This document shows, one piece after another, positions 43,888 to 52,900 of a DNA stretch of 64,000 nucleotides. This DNA is from Kitasatospora sp. NBC_01266 (GTDB lineage: Bacteria > Actinomycetota > Actinomycetes > Streptomycetales > Streptomycetaceae): the NCBI RefSeq assembly GCF_036242395.1, contig NZ_CP108458.1:5828001-5892000 (forward strand), in the 5' to 3' direction. The notes below the pieces were generated by a model, which saw nothing but the letters and a program-made list of their open reading frames with translations, did not search any database and was not told the origin of the DNA. Made by a program: the position numbers and the translations under genes. Numbering within the stretch: position 1 is the first letter of the stretch; each line of letters starts with the position of its first letter.

Positions 43888-43952
43888 TCATCCGGGTGAG
43901 CTGGGTGACCATCCGCCCGGAATTCAGTCTGTCTCATGGGGGACGGTGGAAC

Positions 43953-44258
43953 ATGGCTGGTCAGTTCACGACGACCGCTGAGGAGATGCGGGCCTTCTCC
44001 GGCAAGATGGTCGACGTCAACGGGCAGATCAAGGGTGAGCTGGCCAAGCTCGACTCGCTGGTCGGTTCGATCGCCGGCGGCTGGCAGGGCGCGGCGGCGA
44101 CGGCGTACCACGAGCTGCAGGCCCGGTGGAACGAGGACGCGGCCGCGCTGAACCAGGTGCTGGACGAGATCCGCCAGGCGATCGACGCCACCACCGCGAA
44201 GTACGCCCAGACCGAAGAGGACCAGCGTTCCTCGATCGGCGGAGTGCACGGCGGCTGA
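43953..44258 (+). CDS. WXG100 protein, ESX substrate 1
   Basis: A 101-residue helical hairpin protein of the WXG100 family. The turn motif W-x-G is in VGSIAGGWQGAAATAYHEL; the tail YAQTE fits the YxxxD/E export signal of type VII substrates. Start ATG 43953 follows a GGGGGA/GGTGGA stretch. It is paired with a second WXG100 gene 92 bp downstream, as in esxA/esxB pairs that form a secreted heterodimer. Which is EsxA and which EsxB is not decided here. Confidence 0.93.
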   Translation: MAGQFTTTAEEMRAFSGKMVDVNGQIKGELAKLDSLVGSIAGGWQGAAATAYHELQARWNEDAAALNQVLDEIRQAIDATTAKYAQTEEDQRSSIGGVHGG

Positions 44259-44350
44259 GTGCCGGTCCGCAGCCGCGGGGCAGCGGAGACCGCACGGGGC
44301 AGTCTCGGACCGGGGTGCCCCGATCCACCCCTTCCTGACGAGGAGCCACC

Positions 44351-44647
44351 ATGTCCGACGGATCCATCAAGGTCACTTTCGCCACCATCCAGGACGCGGG
44401 CTCCGAGGTCCGCGCCACCGCCGGCCGCATCCAGCAGCACCTGGACGACCTCAGGGCCGAGGTGCAGCGCATCGCCGCCTCGTGGACCGGTGTGGCGCAG
44501 CAGGGCTACCAGGCCCGCCAGGCCGTCTGGGACCAGAAGGCCGCCGACCTGCACAACACGCTGAACCAGATCGCGGCCGCGCTGGACAACGCGCACGAGA
44601 GCTACACCACGACCGAGAGCGCCAACGCCGCGATCTGGCACCACTGA
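44351..44647 (+). CDS. WXG100 protein, ESX substrate 2
   Basis: A 98-residue WXG100 protein: W-T-G in QRIAASWTGVAQQGYQARQ, and the tail SYTTTESAN contains YTTTE, matching YxxxD/E. GAGGAG lies upstream. Together with the previous gene it would make the WXG100 heterodimer secreted by the EccB/C/D/E machine; such a pair is linked to sporulation in Streptomyces coelicolor. Unusually, both proteins here show a YxxxE tail motif. Confidence 0.93.
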   Translation: MSDGSIKVTFATIQDAGSEVRATAGRIQQHLDDLRAEVQRIAASWTGVAQQGYQARQAVWDQKAADLHNTLNQIAAALDNAHESYTTTESANAAIWHH

Positions 44648-44688
44648 TCCACCCCGCCGCCCCGTCCAGGGCACCGGGTGAACCGCGT

Positions 44689-44724
44689 CGGCGGGGCGGG
44701 CGCCGTGGGGCGCCCGCCCCGCCG
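44689..44724 (+). terminator. Terminator after the WXG100 pair
   Basis: A 16-bp stem containing GGCGGGGCGGGCGCC and its complement, loop GTGG, between the second WXG100 gene and mycP. No U-tract; it may also cap the highly expressed upstream transcript. Confidence 0.7.
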
Positions 44725-44761
44725 CAGGTCCGGATAGCACAGGCGAGTCGAGAGGTGCCAG

Positions 44762-46009
44762 GTGGCGTTGGGGCGAAGGCTGAGCCGGATCGCGTCGGTC
44801 GGCGCGGTGCTCGGGGTGCTGGCCGCCACGGCCGCCGGGCCCGCGGTGGCGGATCCGCCCGCCGTGCACCGGTCGCCGCTGAGCATCGCCGCGGCCGGCG
44901 ACTGCCAGTTCCCGGCCAAGGACGTCGCGGCCACCCCGTGGGCGCTGCAGCGGGTACTGCTCGACCAGTTGTGGCAGAACAGCGGCAGGGGCGCCGGGGT
45001 GCTGGTCGCGGTGATCGACACCGGGGTGGACGACCAGAACCCGCAGCTGGCCGGCAAGGTGCAGGACGGCGGCACGCTGCTGCTGGATCCGAACACCGGT
45101 CAGCCGGTCGGACCCGCCACCCAGGACACGGTCGGCCACGGCACCAAGGTGGCCGGCATCATCGCCGCCTCGCCGCGCGCCGGAGTCGGCTTCGTCGGCC
45201 TGGCGCCGAACGCCCGGATCCTGTCGATCCGGCAGAACGACGACGCCGGCAGCGGCAACGTCCTCACCATGGCCCGCGCGGTCGACGACGCGGTCGCCGA
45301 CGGCGCGAAGGTGATCAACATTTCGCAGGACGTCCGGGGGACGGATCCCGATGGCGGCTTCACCGACAGCGGCACGCTGAAGAGCTCGATCGACAACGCC
45401 GAGGCGCACAACGTGGTGGTGGTCGCGGCCTCCGGCAACGACGGCCTGGAGGGCCCCACCTACCCCGCCGCCTACCCCACCGTGCTCGCGGTGGGCGCCT
45501 CCGACCGCAACAACGAGCGCGCCGCGTTCTCCGAGTACGGCGACTTCGTCAAGGTCGCCGCCCCCGGTGTCGACATGCTCTCCACCGTCCCCGGTGGCGG
45601 CCAGTGCGTGGACAACGGCACCAGCTTCGCCGCACCGTACGTGGCCGCGGTGGCCGCGCTGCTCTGCGGCGAGCACCCGGGCTGGACGGCCCAGCAGATC
45701 CGCACCCGGATCGAGCAGACCGCGCAGCGTACCGGGCGCGGCCCCGACGAGTACCTCGGCTGGGGCGTGGTCGACCCGGTCAAGGCGGTCGACGACACCG
45801 ACCCGCCGGCCGACACCCCGACCCCGGACCCGGCGGTCAAGCTGGCCGGCGTGCCGATCCTGCCGCAGCCGCTCGGCCTCGGCGAGACCCAGGCCGAGCG
45901 CGACCGGCGCACCGCCACCTACGTGCTGGGCGCGACGGCGCTGGCGGTCGCGCTGCTCTTCGGCGGGTCCGTGGTGCTGCGCGACCACCGGCGCCGCGAG
46001 CCGGGCTGA
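44762..46009 (+). CDS. mycP: Mycosin, subtilisin-like ESX protease
   Basis: A 415-residue exported serine protease. Signal peptide in the first 31 residues (IASVGAVLGVLAATAAGPAVA), then the subtilase triad: VAVIDTGVDD (Asp), TVGHGTKVAGIIA (His) and NGTSFAAPYVAAVAALL (Ser). A C-terminal membrane helix (ATYVLGATALAVALLFGGSV) followed by an Arg-rich tail anchors it. Mycosins are structural and proteolytic partners of the ESX complex. GTG 44762 has GAGAGGTG upstream. Confidence 0.94.
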   Translation: MALGRRLSRIASVGAVLGVLAATAAGPAVADPPAVHRSPLSIAAAGDCQFPAKDVAATPWALQRVLLDQLWQNSGRGAGVLVAVIDTGVDDQNPQLAGKVQDGGTLLLDPNTGQPVGPATQDTVGHGTKVAGIIAASPRAGVGFVGLAPNARILSIRQNDDAGSGNVLTMARAVDDAVADGAKVINISQDVRGTDPDGGFTDSGTLKSSIDNAEAHNVVVVAASGNDGLEGPTYPAAYPTVLAVGASDRNNERAAFSEYGDFVKVAAPGVDMLSTVPGGGQCVDNGTSFAAPYVAAVAALLCGEHPGWTAQQIRTRIEQTAQRTGRGPDEYLGWGVVDPVKAVDDTDPPADTPTPDPAVKLAGVPILPQPLGLGETQAERDRRTATYVLGATALAVALLFGGSVVLRDHRRREPG

Positions 46010-46046
46010 CGGCCCGCCGAGGAGCACCGGGACCGGCTCGGCCCCC

Positions 46047-46074
46047 TGTAACATCCCGCGCCGACTGCCGCGTC
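46047..46074 (+). promoter_or_regulatory. Possible ECF-type promoter of the sigma-factor gene
   Basis: TGTAAC (46047–46052), 18 bases, then CGTC (46071–46074). The AAC…CGTC pattern is typical of promoters read by ECF sigma factors, which often autoregulate. Weak statistical support. Confidence 0.35.
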
Positions 46075-46111
46075 ATCACAGTGACAGGGTGGTGTCGATC
46101 GGGGGGTAGCG

Positions 46112-46654
46112 GTGTTCTGGAGCGGAGCGGCACGGGAGGCCCGGGAGGCCGAGTACCTGGAGTTCGCGACCGCGCGGGCCGGCCACCTCTACCGTTCGGC
46201 CTGCCTGCTGACCGGCGGGGACACGTACCTCGCCGAGGACCTGGTGCAGGAGACCCTGGGCCGGATGTACCAGCTGTGGCGGCGCGGCTCCTGGTCCGCG
46301 GGGGTGGCCAGGATCGACAACCCGGCGGCCTACGCGCACACGGTGCTGGTCCGGGCCTACCTGACCCACCAGCGCAGGCGCAGCAGCACCGAGCGGCCCA
46401 CCGGCGAGCTGCCGGACATGGCGGCCCGCGAGGGCGACCCGGAGCTGCGGCTGACCCTGCTGGACGCGCTGGCCCGGCTCTCCCCGCGTGATCGCGCGGT
46501 GCTCACCCTGCGGTACTGGGAGGACCGCAGTGTCGAGGAGACCGCCGAGGCGATGCGCGCCAGCTCCGCGGCGGTGCGCACGCAGAGCTCCCGGGCGCTG
46601 ACCCGGTTGCGCGCGCTGCTCGGCGACGGGCTCGCCGAGCACACCCTGTCCTGA
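46112..46654 (+). CDS. ECF sigma factor, SigE-family
   Basis: A 180-residue sigma factor. Region 2 includes HLYRSACLLTGGDTYLAEDL and VQETLGRMYQLW; region 4 includes LSPRDRAVLTLRYWEDRSVE then ETAEAMRASSAAVRTQSSRA (helix-turn-helix). No region 3 or N-terminal extension: an ECF protein of the small SigE (TIGR02983-type) class. The gene is followed at 41 bp by a membrane protein that may act on it. It lies between mycP and an APC permease, within the ESX locus; whether it controls ESX is unknown. Confidence 0.92.
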   Translation: MFWSGAAREAREAEYLEFATARAGHLYRSACLLTGGDTYLAEDLVQETLGRMYQLWRRGSWSAGVARIDNPAAYAHTVLVRAYLTHQRRRSSTERPTGELPDMAAREGDPELRLTLLDALARLSPRDRAVLTLRYWEDRSVEETAEAMRASSAAVRTQSSRALTRLRALLGDGLAEHTLS

Positions 46655-46695
46655 ACTCATGGCTGAGACCTCGACCGGAGAGACGGTGATCGGGC

Positions 46696-48000
46696 ATGCC
46701 CGCAGCTGAGCCGCACGGCGGACTCCCGCACGACGGACCACCCAACGACACGCTGATCGACGCCCTCGGCCTGGTCGGCGAGGTCTTCCACACCGAGCCA
46801 GGACCGCTGGTGGCCGGCGGCCTGTCCCGCGGGCGAAGGCTGCGTCGTCGGCGGGCCACCGCGCTGGCCGGCGGCGCGAGTGCGCTGCTGCTGGTCGGGG
46901 CGGCCGGGGTCGGCCTCACGCTGGGCGGACCGGCGCACTCGGCCGCCGTGGTCACCACGACGGCGTCCGACTCGCCGGGCCCCTCGGCGAGCACCGGTGC
47001 CACGGCCCCGCCGAGCACCTTGGCCCCGCCGGTCACCGGGGACCGGATGGTGGCGCTGCTGAAGTCGCTGCTGCCGCCGGGCCAGGTCGTCTCGACGAAC
47101 GGCCGGGGTACGGCCGCCGACAGCAGCGGGATCACGGGCTCACCGCTGGCCGACGTGGTCTACGACGACGGCCACGGCAAGGCGCTGGTCACGGTCGCGG
47201 TCAGCCGCCCGTACCCCGGGCAGGCCGTCACCGGCTGCCCGGACAAGACCCTGGTGACCTACGACAGCTGCACCACCGGCCGGCAGCCGGACAACTCGGT
47301 GCTGACCCTGCTGCAGGGCTACGAGTACCCGGACAAGCGGCTGCCGACCAAGATGTGGAGCGCCTACCTGGTCCGCCCGGACGGCGGCATGGTCGAGGCC
47401 GACGAGTGGAACGCGCCCGCCGACAAGGGCAGCGCGGTCAGCCGGCCCAACCCGCCGCTGACCCTGGCCCAGCTGACCGCGATCGTCACCGATGCCGGCG
47501 GCTGGGACCCGGTGCTGGCCGCCATCGCCCCGCAGGGCCCCGCGGGCTCGACCTCGCAGCGGCCCCCCACCATGCAGAGCATGACCAAGGACGAGATGCT
47601 CGGCACCCTGCTGGCGCTGCTCCCGAACGGGCTGCAGCCGAGCGGCGGCGACGGGCAGCAGGGCTATGTGCACCTGACCCTGAACGACGGCAAGGGCGCG
47701 AGCCTGGTCCAGGTCAACGTGCAGCAGTGGAGCCGGGGCATGGAACTGCCCGGCAGCGTCACCACGCTGCCGGACGGCACCGAGCTGGTGCTGGACCCGC
47801 ACGCGGACGCCGGTGGCACCGGCGTCCTGGAGTGGAGCGCCGACGTGCTGCGTCCGGACGGCACCCGGGTGGTGGTCTCGGCCACCGACAGCTCCCGGCC
47901 GTCCGGCGGCGTCGACCGCACCGCTCCGGCGCTCACCATGGACCAGCTCCAGGCGATCGCGCTGAGCCCGCGGTGGCAGCTGCACCCGGTGCAGGAGTAG
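46696..48000 (+). CDS. Membrane protein with duplicated extracytoplasmic domain, sigma partner
   Basis: A 434-residue protein: a short cytosolic N-terminus (about 1–55), one membrane helix (TALAGGASALLLVGAAGVGL), a Ser/Thr/Pro linker, then two similar domains of about 140 residues. Repeat 1 has MVALLKSLLPPG, VYDDGHGKALVTVAV, YLVRPDGGMVEADEW and PPLTLAQLTAIV; repeat 2 has MLGTLLALLPNG, LTLNDGKGASLVQVNV, VLRPDGTRVVVSA and PALTMDQLQAIAL. No zinc-finger anti-sigma motif is seen, but the topology and location (41 bp after the ECF gene) fit a sensor or anti-sigma-like partner. Confidence 0.7.
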   Translation: MPAAEPHGGLPHDGPPNDTLIDALGLVGEVFHTEPGPLVAGGLSRGRRLRRRRATALAGGASALLLVGAAGVGLTLGGPAHSAAVVTTTASDSPGPSASTGATAPPSTLAPPVTGDRMVALLKSLLPPGQVVSTNGRGTAADSSGITGSPLADVVYDDGHGKALVTVAVSRPYPGQAVTGCPDKTLVTYDSCTTGRQPDNSVLTLLQGYEYPDKRLPTKMWSAYLVRPDGGMVEADEWNAPADKGSAVSRPNPPLTLAQLTAIVTDAGGWDPVLAAIAPQGPAGSTSQRPPTMQSMTKDEMLGTLLALLPNGLQPSGGDGQQGYVHLTLNDGKGASLVQVNVQQWSRGMELPGSVTTLPDGTELVLDPHADAGGTGVLEWSADVLRPDGTRVVVSATDSSRPSGGVDRTAPALTMDQLQAIALSPRWQLHPVQE

Positions 48001-48026
48001 GGCTGGCTGTCCTGACCCGTGACGCA

Positions 48027-48072
48027 CGAAGCGGCCCGGACACCCCCCCAGCAGGGTGTCCGGGCCGCTTCG
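48027..48072. terminator. Bidirectional terminator between sigma-partner and permease genes
   Basis: A perfect 19-bp stem beginning CGAAGCGGCCCGGACACCC with an 8-base loop, between convergent genes. Confidence 0.85.
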
Positions 48073-48086
48073 CGGGGGCGTTCGGG

Positions 48087-49493
48087 TCAGAGCTGCTCGT
48101 CCTCCGGCAGGGTGATCACCCAGTGCGACTCCTGCCGCGGGCGCAGGTAGCAGAGCCAGTAGAGCGAGGCCGCCACGGTGATCCCGCCGGTCCAGATCAG
48201 CGCCTTGGTGTCCAGCTGGGTCAGCGTGTACACCAGCACGAGCACCAGCAGCGCGGGCAGCACCGGCCACAGCGGCTGGCGCCAGGCGGGGGTGTGCTTG
48301 TGGGAGCCGCGGCGGGAGAGCAGGGCGGCGACCGCGACCAGCAGGTAGAGGGCGGCGACCGCGACACCGGTGATGTTGCTCAGCGTCTCGCCGGGGACGA
48401 AGCAGAGCGCCGCGCCGGGGACGCCGACGGCCAGCGTGGAGACCCACGGGGCGTTGAACCGGTTCAGGGTGCCGAAGGCCTTGTTGACCGGCGCGGGCCA
48501 GGCCTTGTCGCGACCGGAGGCGAAGAGCACCCGGGAGTTCTGGATCACCATCACGATGCCGGCGTTGATGATCGCCAGCGCGATGCAGAGGCTGATGAAG
48601 GTGCCCAGCGCCGAGTCGCTCCAGCCGGCCACCATGCCGGAGATGTCGCCGCCGGTCAGGGTGGCCAGGTCCGGGGCGCCCAGGGTGATCGCCACCACCG
48701 GGACCATGATGACCACCGCGGACAGGCCCAGCGTCCACAGCACGGTGCGGGCCACGTTGCGGCGCGGGTTCTCCAGCTCCTCGGAGAGGTAGATCGCGGT
48801 GCTGAAGCCCTGGGTGACGAAGAGCGCGGTGCCCATCGCGGCCATCATCGCGCCCAGGCCCACCGCGCTGGTCGCACCGTGGCCGTCGGCCACCACGCCG
48901 TGGAAGAGGCTGCTCGCCCCGCGCTGGCTGTGCGCGAAGCCCAGGACCGAGACCACGCCCGCCGCGATCACCTCCAGGACCAGGAAGATGCCGGTGATCC
49001 AGGCGTTGGCGCGCAGGTCGAGCAGACCGGCGACGGTGGCGGCCAGCATCACCGCGGCGCCCGCCACCGGCCCGCTGACGTGCACGATCGGGGCCAGGTA
49101 GGCGGCGGTGCCGACGGCGATCACCGAGGGGACGATCATCACGACGATCAGCGACTGGATGAAGACCAGCCAGCCGGCGAACCGGCCGGCCAGGGTGCCG
49201 ACCATCGCGTACTCGCCGCCGGCGCTGGGGATCAGGGTGCCGAGCTCGGAGTAGCAGAAGGCGACGGCGACGCAGATGACCGCGCCGATGCCGATGGTCA
49301 GCGCGGTCGCCGTGCCGAGCGCGTTGAACAGCAGCGGCACGATGACGAAGAGCGAGGAGGCCGGGGTGACGCAGGAGAGCGTGAGCAGCGTTCCGCCCAC
49401 GACGCCCAGCGAGCGCTGGAGCTTGCGCGGGGCGTCGGCGGTACTGACCGTCACCGTGGGGGAGGTGGCGGGTGGGCGAAGCGTGTCGGTCAT
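48087..49493 (-). CDS. APC-superfamily amino acid permease
   Basis: A 468-residue protein with about 12 membrane helices. The N-terminal block LGVVGGTLLTLSCVTPASSL is the substrate-binding first helix of the APC fold; YSELGTLIPSAGGEYAMVGTL and YLSEELENPRRNVARTVLWT are typical. Substrate is likely an amino acid or amine but cannot be fixed. It lies between the ECF/partner genes and eccC without an obvious link to secretion. A palindrome-rich promoter region lies upstream. Confidence 0.88.
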   Translation of the reverse strand: MTDTLRPPATSPTVTVSTADAPRKLQRSLGVVGGTLLTLSCVTPASSLFVIVPLLFNALGTATALTIGIGAVICVAVAFCYSELGTLIPSAGGEYAMVGTLAGRFAGWLVFIQSLIVVMIVPSVIAVGTAAYLAPIVHVSGPVAGAAVMLAATVAGLLDLRANAWITGIFLVLEVIAAGVVSVLGFAHSQRGASSLFHGVVADGHGATSAVGLGAMMAAMGTALFVTQGFSTAIYLSEELENPRRNVARTVLWTLGLSAVVIMVPVVAITLGAPDLATLTGGDISGMVAGWSDSALGTFISLCIALAIINAGIVMVIQNSRVLFASGRDKAWPAPVNKAFGTLNRFNAPWVSTLAVGVPGAALCFVPGETLSNITGVAVAALYLLVAVAALLSRRGSHKHTPAWRQPLWPVLPALLVLVLVYTLTQLDTKALIWTGGITVAASLYWLCYLRPRQESHWVITLPEDEQL

Positions 49494-49942
49494 GTGCGGG
49501 TCCGATCCGGCTCAGCGCTGTGATGCGCGGTGCTGTGCGGTGCTGGGGTGGGGAGCGGTATCGCCTCCGCGAGGGTCGCCTGGGTCCGGTTCTGGTCGTC
49601 GCTCCCGGATCGCCATGGTGCGGGGGCGTAAAGCTTGCGTCAATGGCGGTTGACCTTCGGAATCCGTCGCGATACCGGGGCGCAAGCTTCTGATCTGATG
49701 ATCACTTTGCGTCGCGGGGATTGATGTCCGACTTGTTAACTTTGGCCAACGGGTCATGAATCAAAGGTGAACTAGCTTCTCCTTGCGTGAATCCAAGGCT
49801 GATTCGCCCGATGATGACCGCTGCGCCAGGCGGGCCAGGACGCCTCACCGGCCCCGTCCGCCGCACCCGTCGCGCCACGAGAACCGCAGCCCCGTGGCCA
49901 AAAAACCTTCATAACTTTCCAGCAGCTGGACGGGTATGCAGC
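49494..49942. promoter_or_regulatory. Palindrome-rich intergenic region before the APC permease gene
   Basis: About 450 bp without a credible gene, clearly less GC-rich than its flanks. It holds AAGCTTGCG/CGCAAGCTT (49631–49639 and 49681–49689) and, within it, GTCAA-N6-TTGAC (49639–49654). It would contain the permease promoter on the minus strand. A short reading frame at 49787–50002 lacks coding features. Confidence 0.45.
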
Positions 49943-49982
49943 CGAAAGGGCCGGGCGCGACCACCCGCACCCGGCCCTTTCG
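49943..49982 (-). terminator. Terminator of eccC
   Basis: CGAAAGGGCCGGG/CCCGGCCCTTTCG, 13 bp with a 14-base loop, 16 bases past the eccC stop on the minus strand. Confidence 0.8.
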
Positions 49983-49998
49983 TCACACAGGGTGACCG

Positions 49999-52900
49999 CT
50001 AACGCTGCGGCAGCCAGCCCGTCTGGACCATCTGCCCGCCGGTGATCCGCCGCGACACGAAGAGCCCGCGGCCCGGCGGGAGCGGCTGCGGCTTGACCGC
50101 GCCGAGCAGCACCCCCTCGTCCCTCTTGCCGGAGAGCAGCACGCCCTGCCCGCCCAGCTCGCGCATCCGCTGCATCACCGGCTCGAAGAGCGAGCGCCCC
50201 GCGCCACCCGCGCTGCGCGCGATGATCACCCGCAGGCCGATGTCCCGGGCGAACGGCAGGAACTCGGCCAGCGGCGCCATCGGGTTGCCGGAGGAGGTGG
50301 CGACCAGCTCGTAGTCGTCCACGATCACGAACATGTCCTTGCCGCTGTACCAGCTGCGGCCGCGCAGCTGCTCGGCCGTCACGTCCGGACCGGGCAGCCG
50401 GCGGGCGCAGGCACCGCGCAGCATGTCCACGATCGTGCTCATCGCGGGCTGCGCCGCGGCGTACTCCACCAGGTACTCCGGCGGCACCGCGCCGAGCAGC
50501 GCGCGCCGGTAGTCGCCGACCACGATGCCGGCCTGCTCGGAGGTGTACCGCTCGGTGATCTGCTTGACCAGCATCCGCAGCAGCGCCGACTTCCCGGACT
50601 CGCTCTCCCCGAAGACGATGAAGAGCGGGTCGGTCTCGAAGTTGACGAAGACCGGCGCCATCTCGGCCTCGTCCACCCCGAAGGCGACCCCGCGCTCGGG
50701 CAGCTCGGAGCCCTTGGGCAGCGAGTGGCCGTCCAGCACCGCCGGCAGCATCCGGACCCGCGGTGCGCGCGGGCCGCTCCAGGCGGCGTCGACCGCCTCC
50801 ACCAGTCCGGCCACCCCCGTCACCAGGTCGTCCACCGCCGAGGAGCCGTCCAGTCGCGGCAGCCCGGCCAGGAAGTGCAGCTTGGCGCCGGTCAGGCCGC
50901 GGCCCGCCGCGCCGACCGGCACGTTCTGCGCCGCCCTGCGGTCGACCTCGGACTCCATCACGTCACCCAGGCGCAGCTCGGTGCGGGTCTGCAGTGCGTC
51001 CTTCAGCGCCGGGCGGACCTCGGCGTAGCGGGCGGCGGTCAGGACCACGTGCACGCCGTAGCCCAGACCGCGCGCCACGATGTCGGTGACCACCGGTTCC
51101 AGCGCCTCGAAATCCTGCCGCAGGGTCAGCCAGCCGTCGATCACCAGGAAGACGTCGCCGAACTGCTCGTCCGGCAGCTGACCGGCGGCCCGGCGGGTGC
51201 GGTAGGTGCTGATCGAGTCGATGCCGGTGGCGCGGAACAGCTCCTCGCGCCGGTGCAGCACCCCGTGCACCTCGCTGACCATCCGGCGCACCTTGTCCAC
51301 GTCCAGGCGCCCGGCGACCCCGCCGACGTGCGGCAGGTCCTGCAGCGACTGGAAGCCGCCGCCGCCGAAGTCCAGCAGGTAGAACTGCGCCTCCACCGGG
51401 GTGTGGGTGAGCGCGAAGCCCGCCACCATGGTGCGGATCACCGTCGACTTGCCGGAGCGCGGGCCGCCGACCACCAGGCCGTGGCCCGCCGCGCCCGAGT
51501 AGTCCTGGTAGAGCACGTCGCGGCGCTGGTCGCGCGGCCGGTCCACGATGCCGACCGGCACCACCAGGCGGCCCAGCGCCCCGAACTCCGGCGAGGTCAG
51601 GCCGCGTTCGGGGGTCGGCTGGAGCGGCGGCATCAGCTGGTCCATGCTCGGCGCCTCGTCCAGCGGCGGCAGCCAGACCTGGTGGGCCGGCGGGCCCTGG
51701 CCGACCATCCGCTGCACGATCACGTCCAGCACGGTGTCCACCAGCGCGTCGTCCAGCAGCTCAGGCTCCGGCTCGAGGTCCTGCGCCACCGGCTCGGTGA
51801 CCGGTACCTCGGCGGCGGTGAACAGCACCGGCCGCACGGTGGAGATCCGGCCGCGGGCGCGCTGCTGGCCCGGCGCCCGGTAGGGCCCCGAGACGTAGGC
51901 CGCCTTGAAGCGGTCCATCACCTCGGTGCCGAACTTCAGATAGCCGACCCCGGGCACCGGCGGCAGGTGGTAGGCGTCCGGGACGCCGATCGCGGCCCGC
52001 GACTCGGCGGCCGAGAAGGTGCGCAGACCGATCCGGTAGGAGAGGAAGGTGTCCAGGCCGCGCAGCTTGCCCTCCTCGAGCCGCTGCGAGGCGAGCAGCA
52101 GGTGCACCCCCAGGGAGCGGCCGATCCGGCCGATCTGGATGAACATGTCGATGAAGTCGGGCTTGGCGGTGAGCAGTTCGGAGAACTCGTCGATGATCAG
52201 GACCAGCGAGGGCAGCGGGTCCAGCGCCGCACCGGCGGCCCGGGCGCGCTCGTACTCGTTGAGGTTGGCGTAGTTGCCGGCCGACCGCAGCAGCTCCTGG
52301 CGGCGGTTCAGCTCGCCCTCGATCGCGTCGCGCATGCGGTCGACCAGGGTGAGCTCGCCCTCCAGGTTGGTGATCACCGCGGAGGTGTGCGGCAGGTCCG
52401 CCATCCCCGCGAAGGTGGCGCCGCCCTTGAAGTCGGCGAGCACGAAGTTGAGCGTCTCCGAGGAGTGCGTCATCGCCAGGCCCAGCACCAGCGTGCGCAG
52501 CAGCTCCGACTTGCCCGAACCGGTCGCGCCGACGCACAGGCCGTGCGGGCCCATGCCCTCCAGCGCCGCCTCCTTGATGTCCAGCTGGACCAGCTCGCCG
52601 TTGGCCCCGACCCCGATCGGCACCCGCAGCCGCTCGTGCTGGGCCCGCGGACGCCAGGTGCGCGCGACGTCCACCGAGCCGGCGTCGCCCACGCCCATCA
52701 GATCGGTGAAGTCCAGATTGGAGAGCAGCGGCTCGTCGTCGCCGCCGGCCGAGATCCGGTACGGCGCCAGCTGGCGGGCCAGCGCCTCGCACTGCCAGGC
52801 GGAGAGCTGGTCGGGCCGGCCCGAGTAGGACGCGCCCGAGGGCGACTCCAGCAGCAGCTCGCGCTGCCCGACGGTGACCACCAGGTGCCCGGTCGGCTCG

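Noticed and set aside
49787..50002. Possible 71-codon gene between the permease and eccC
   Set aside because: Arg/Pro-rich translation, no good ribosome site, and it runs through the eccC terminator hairpin.
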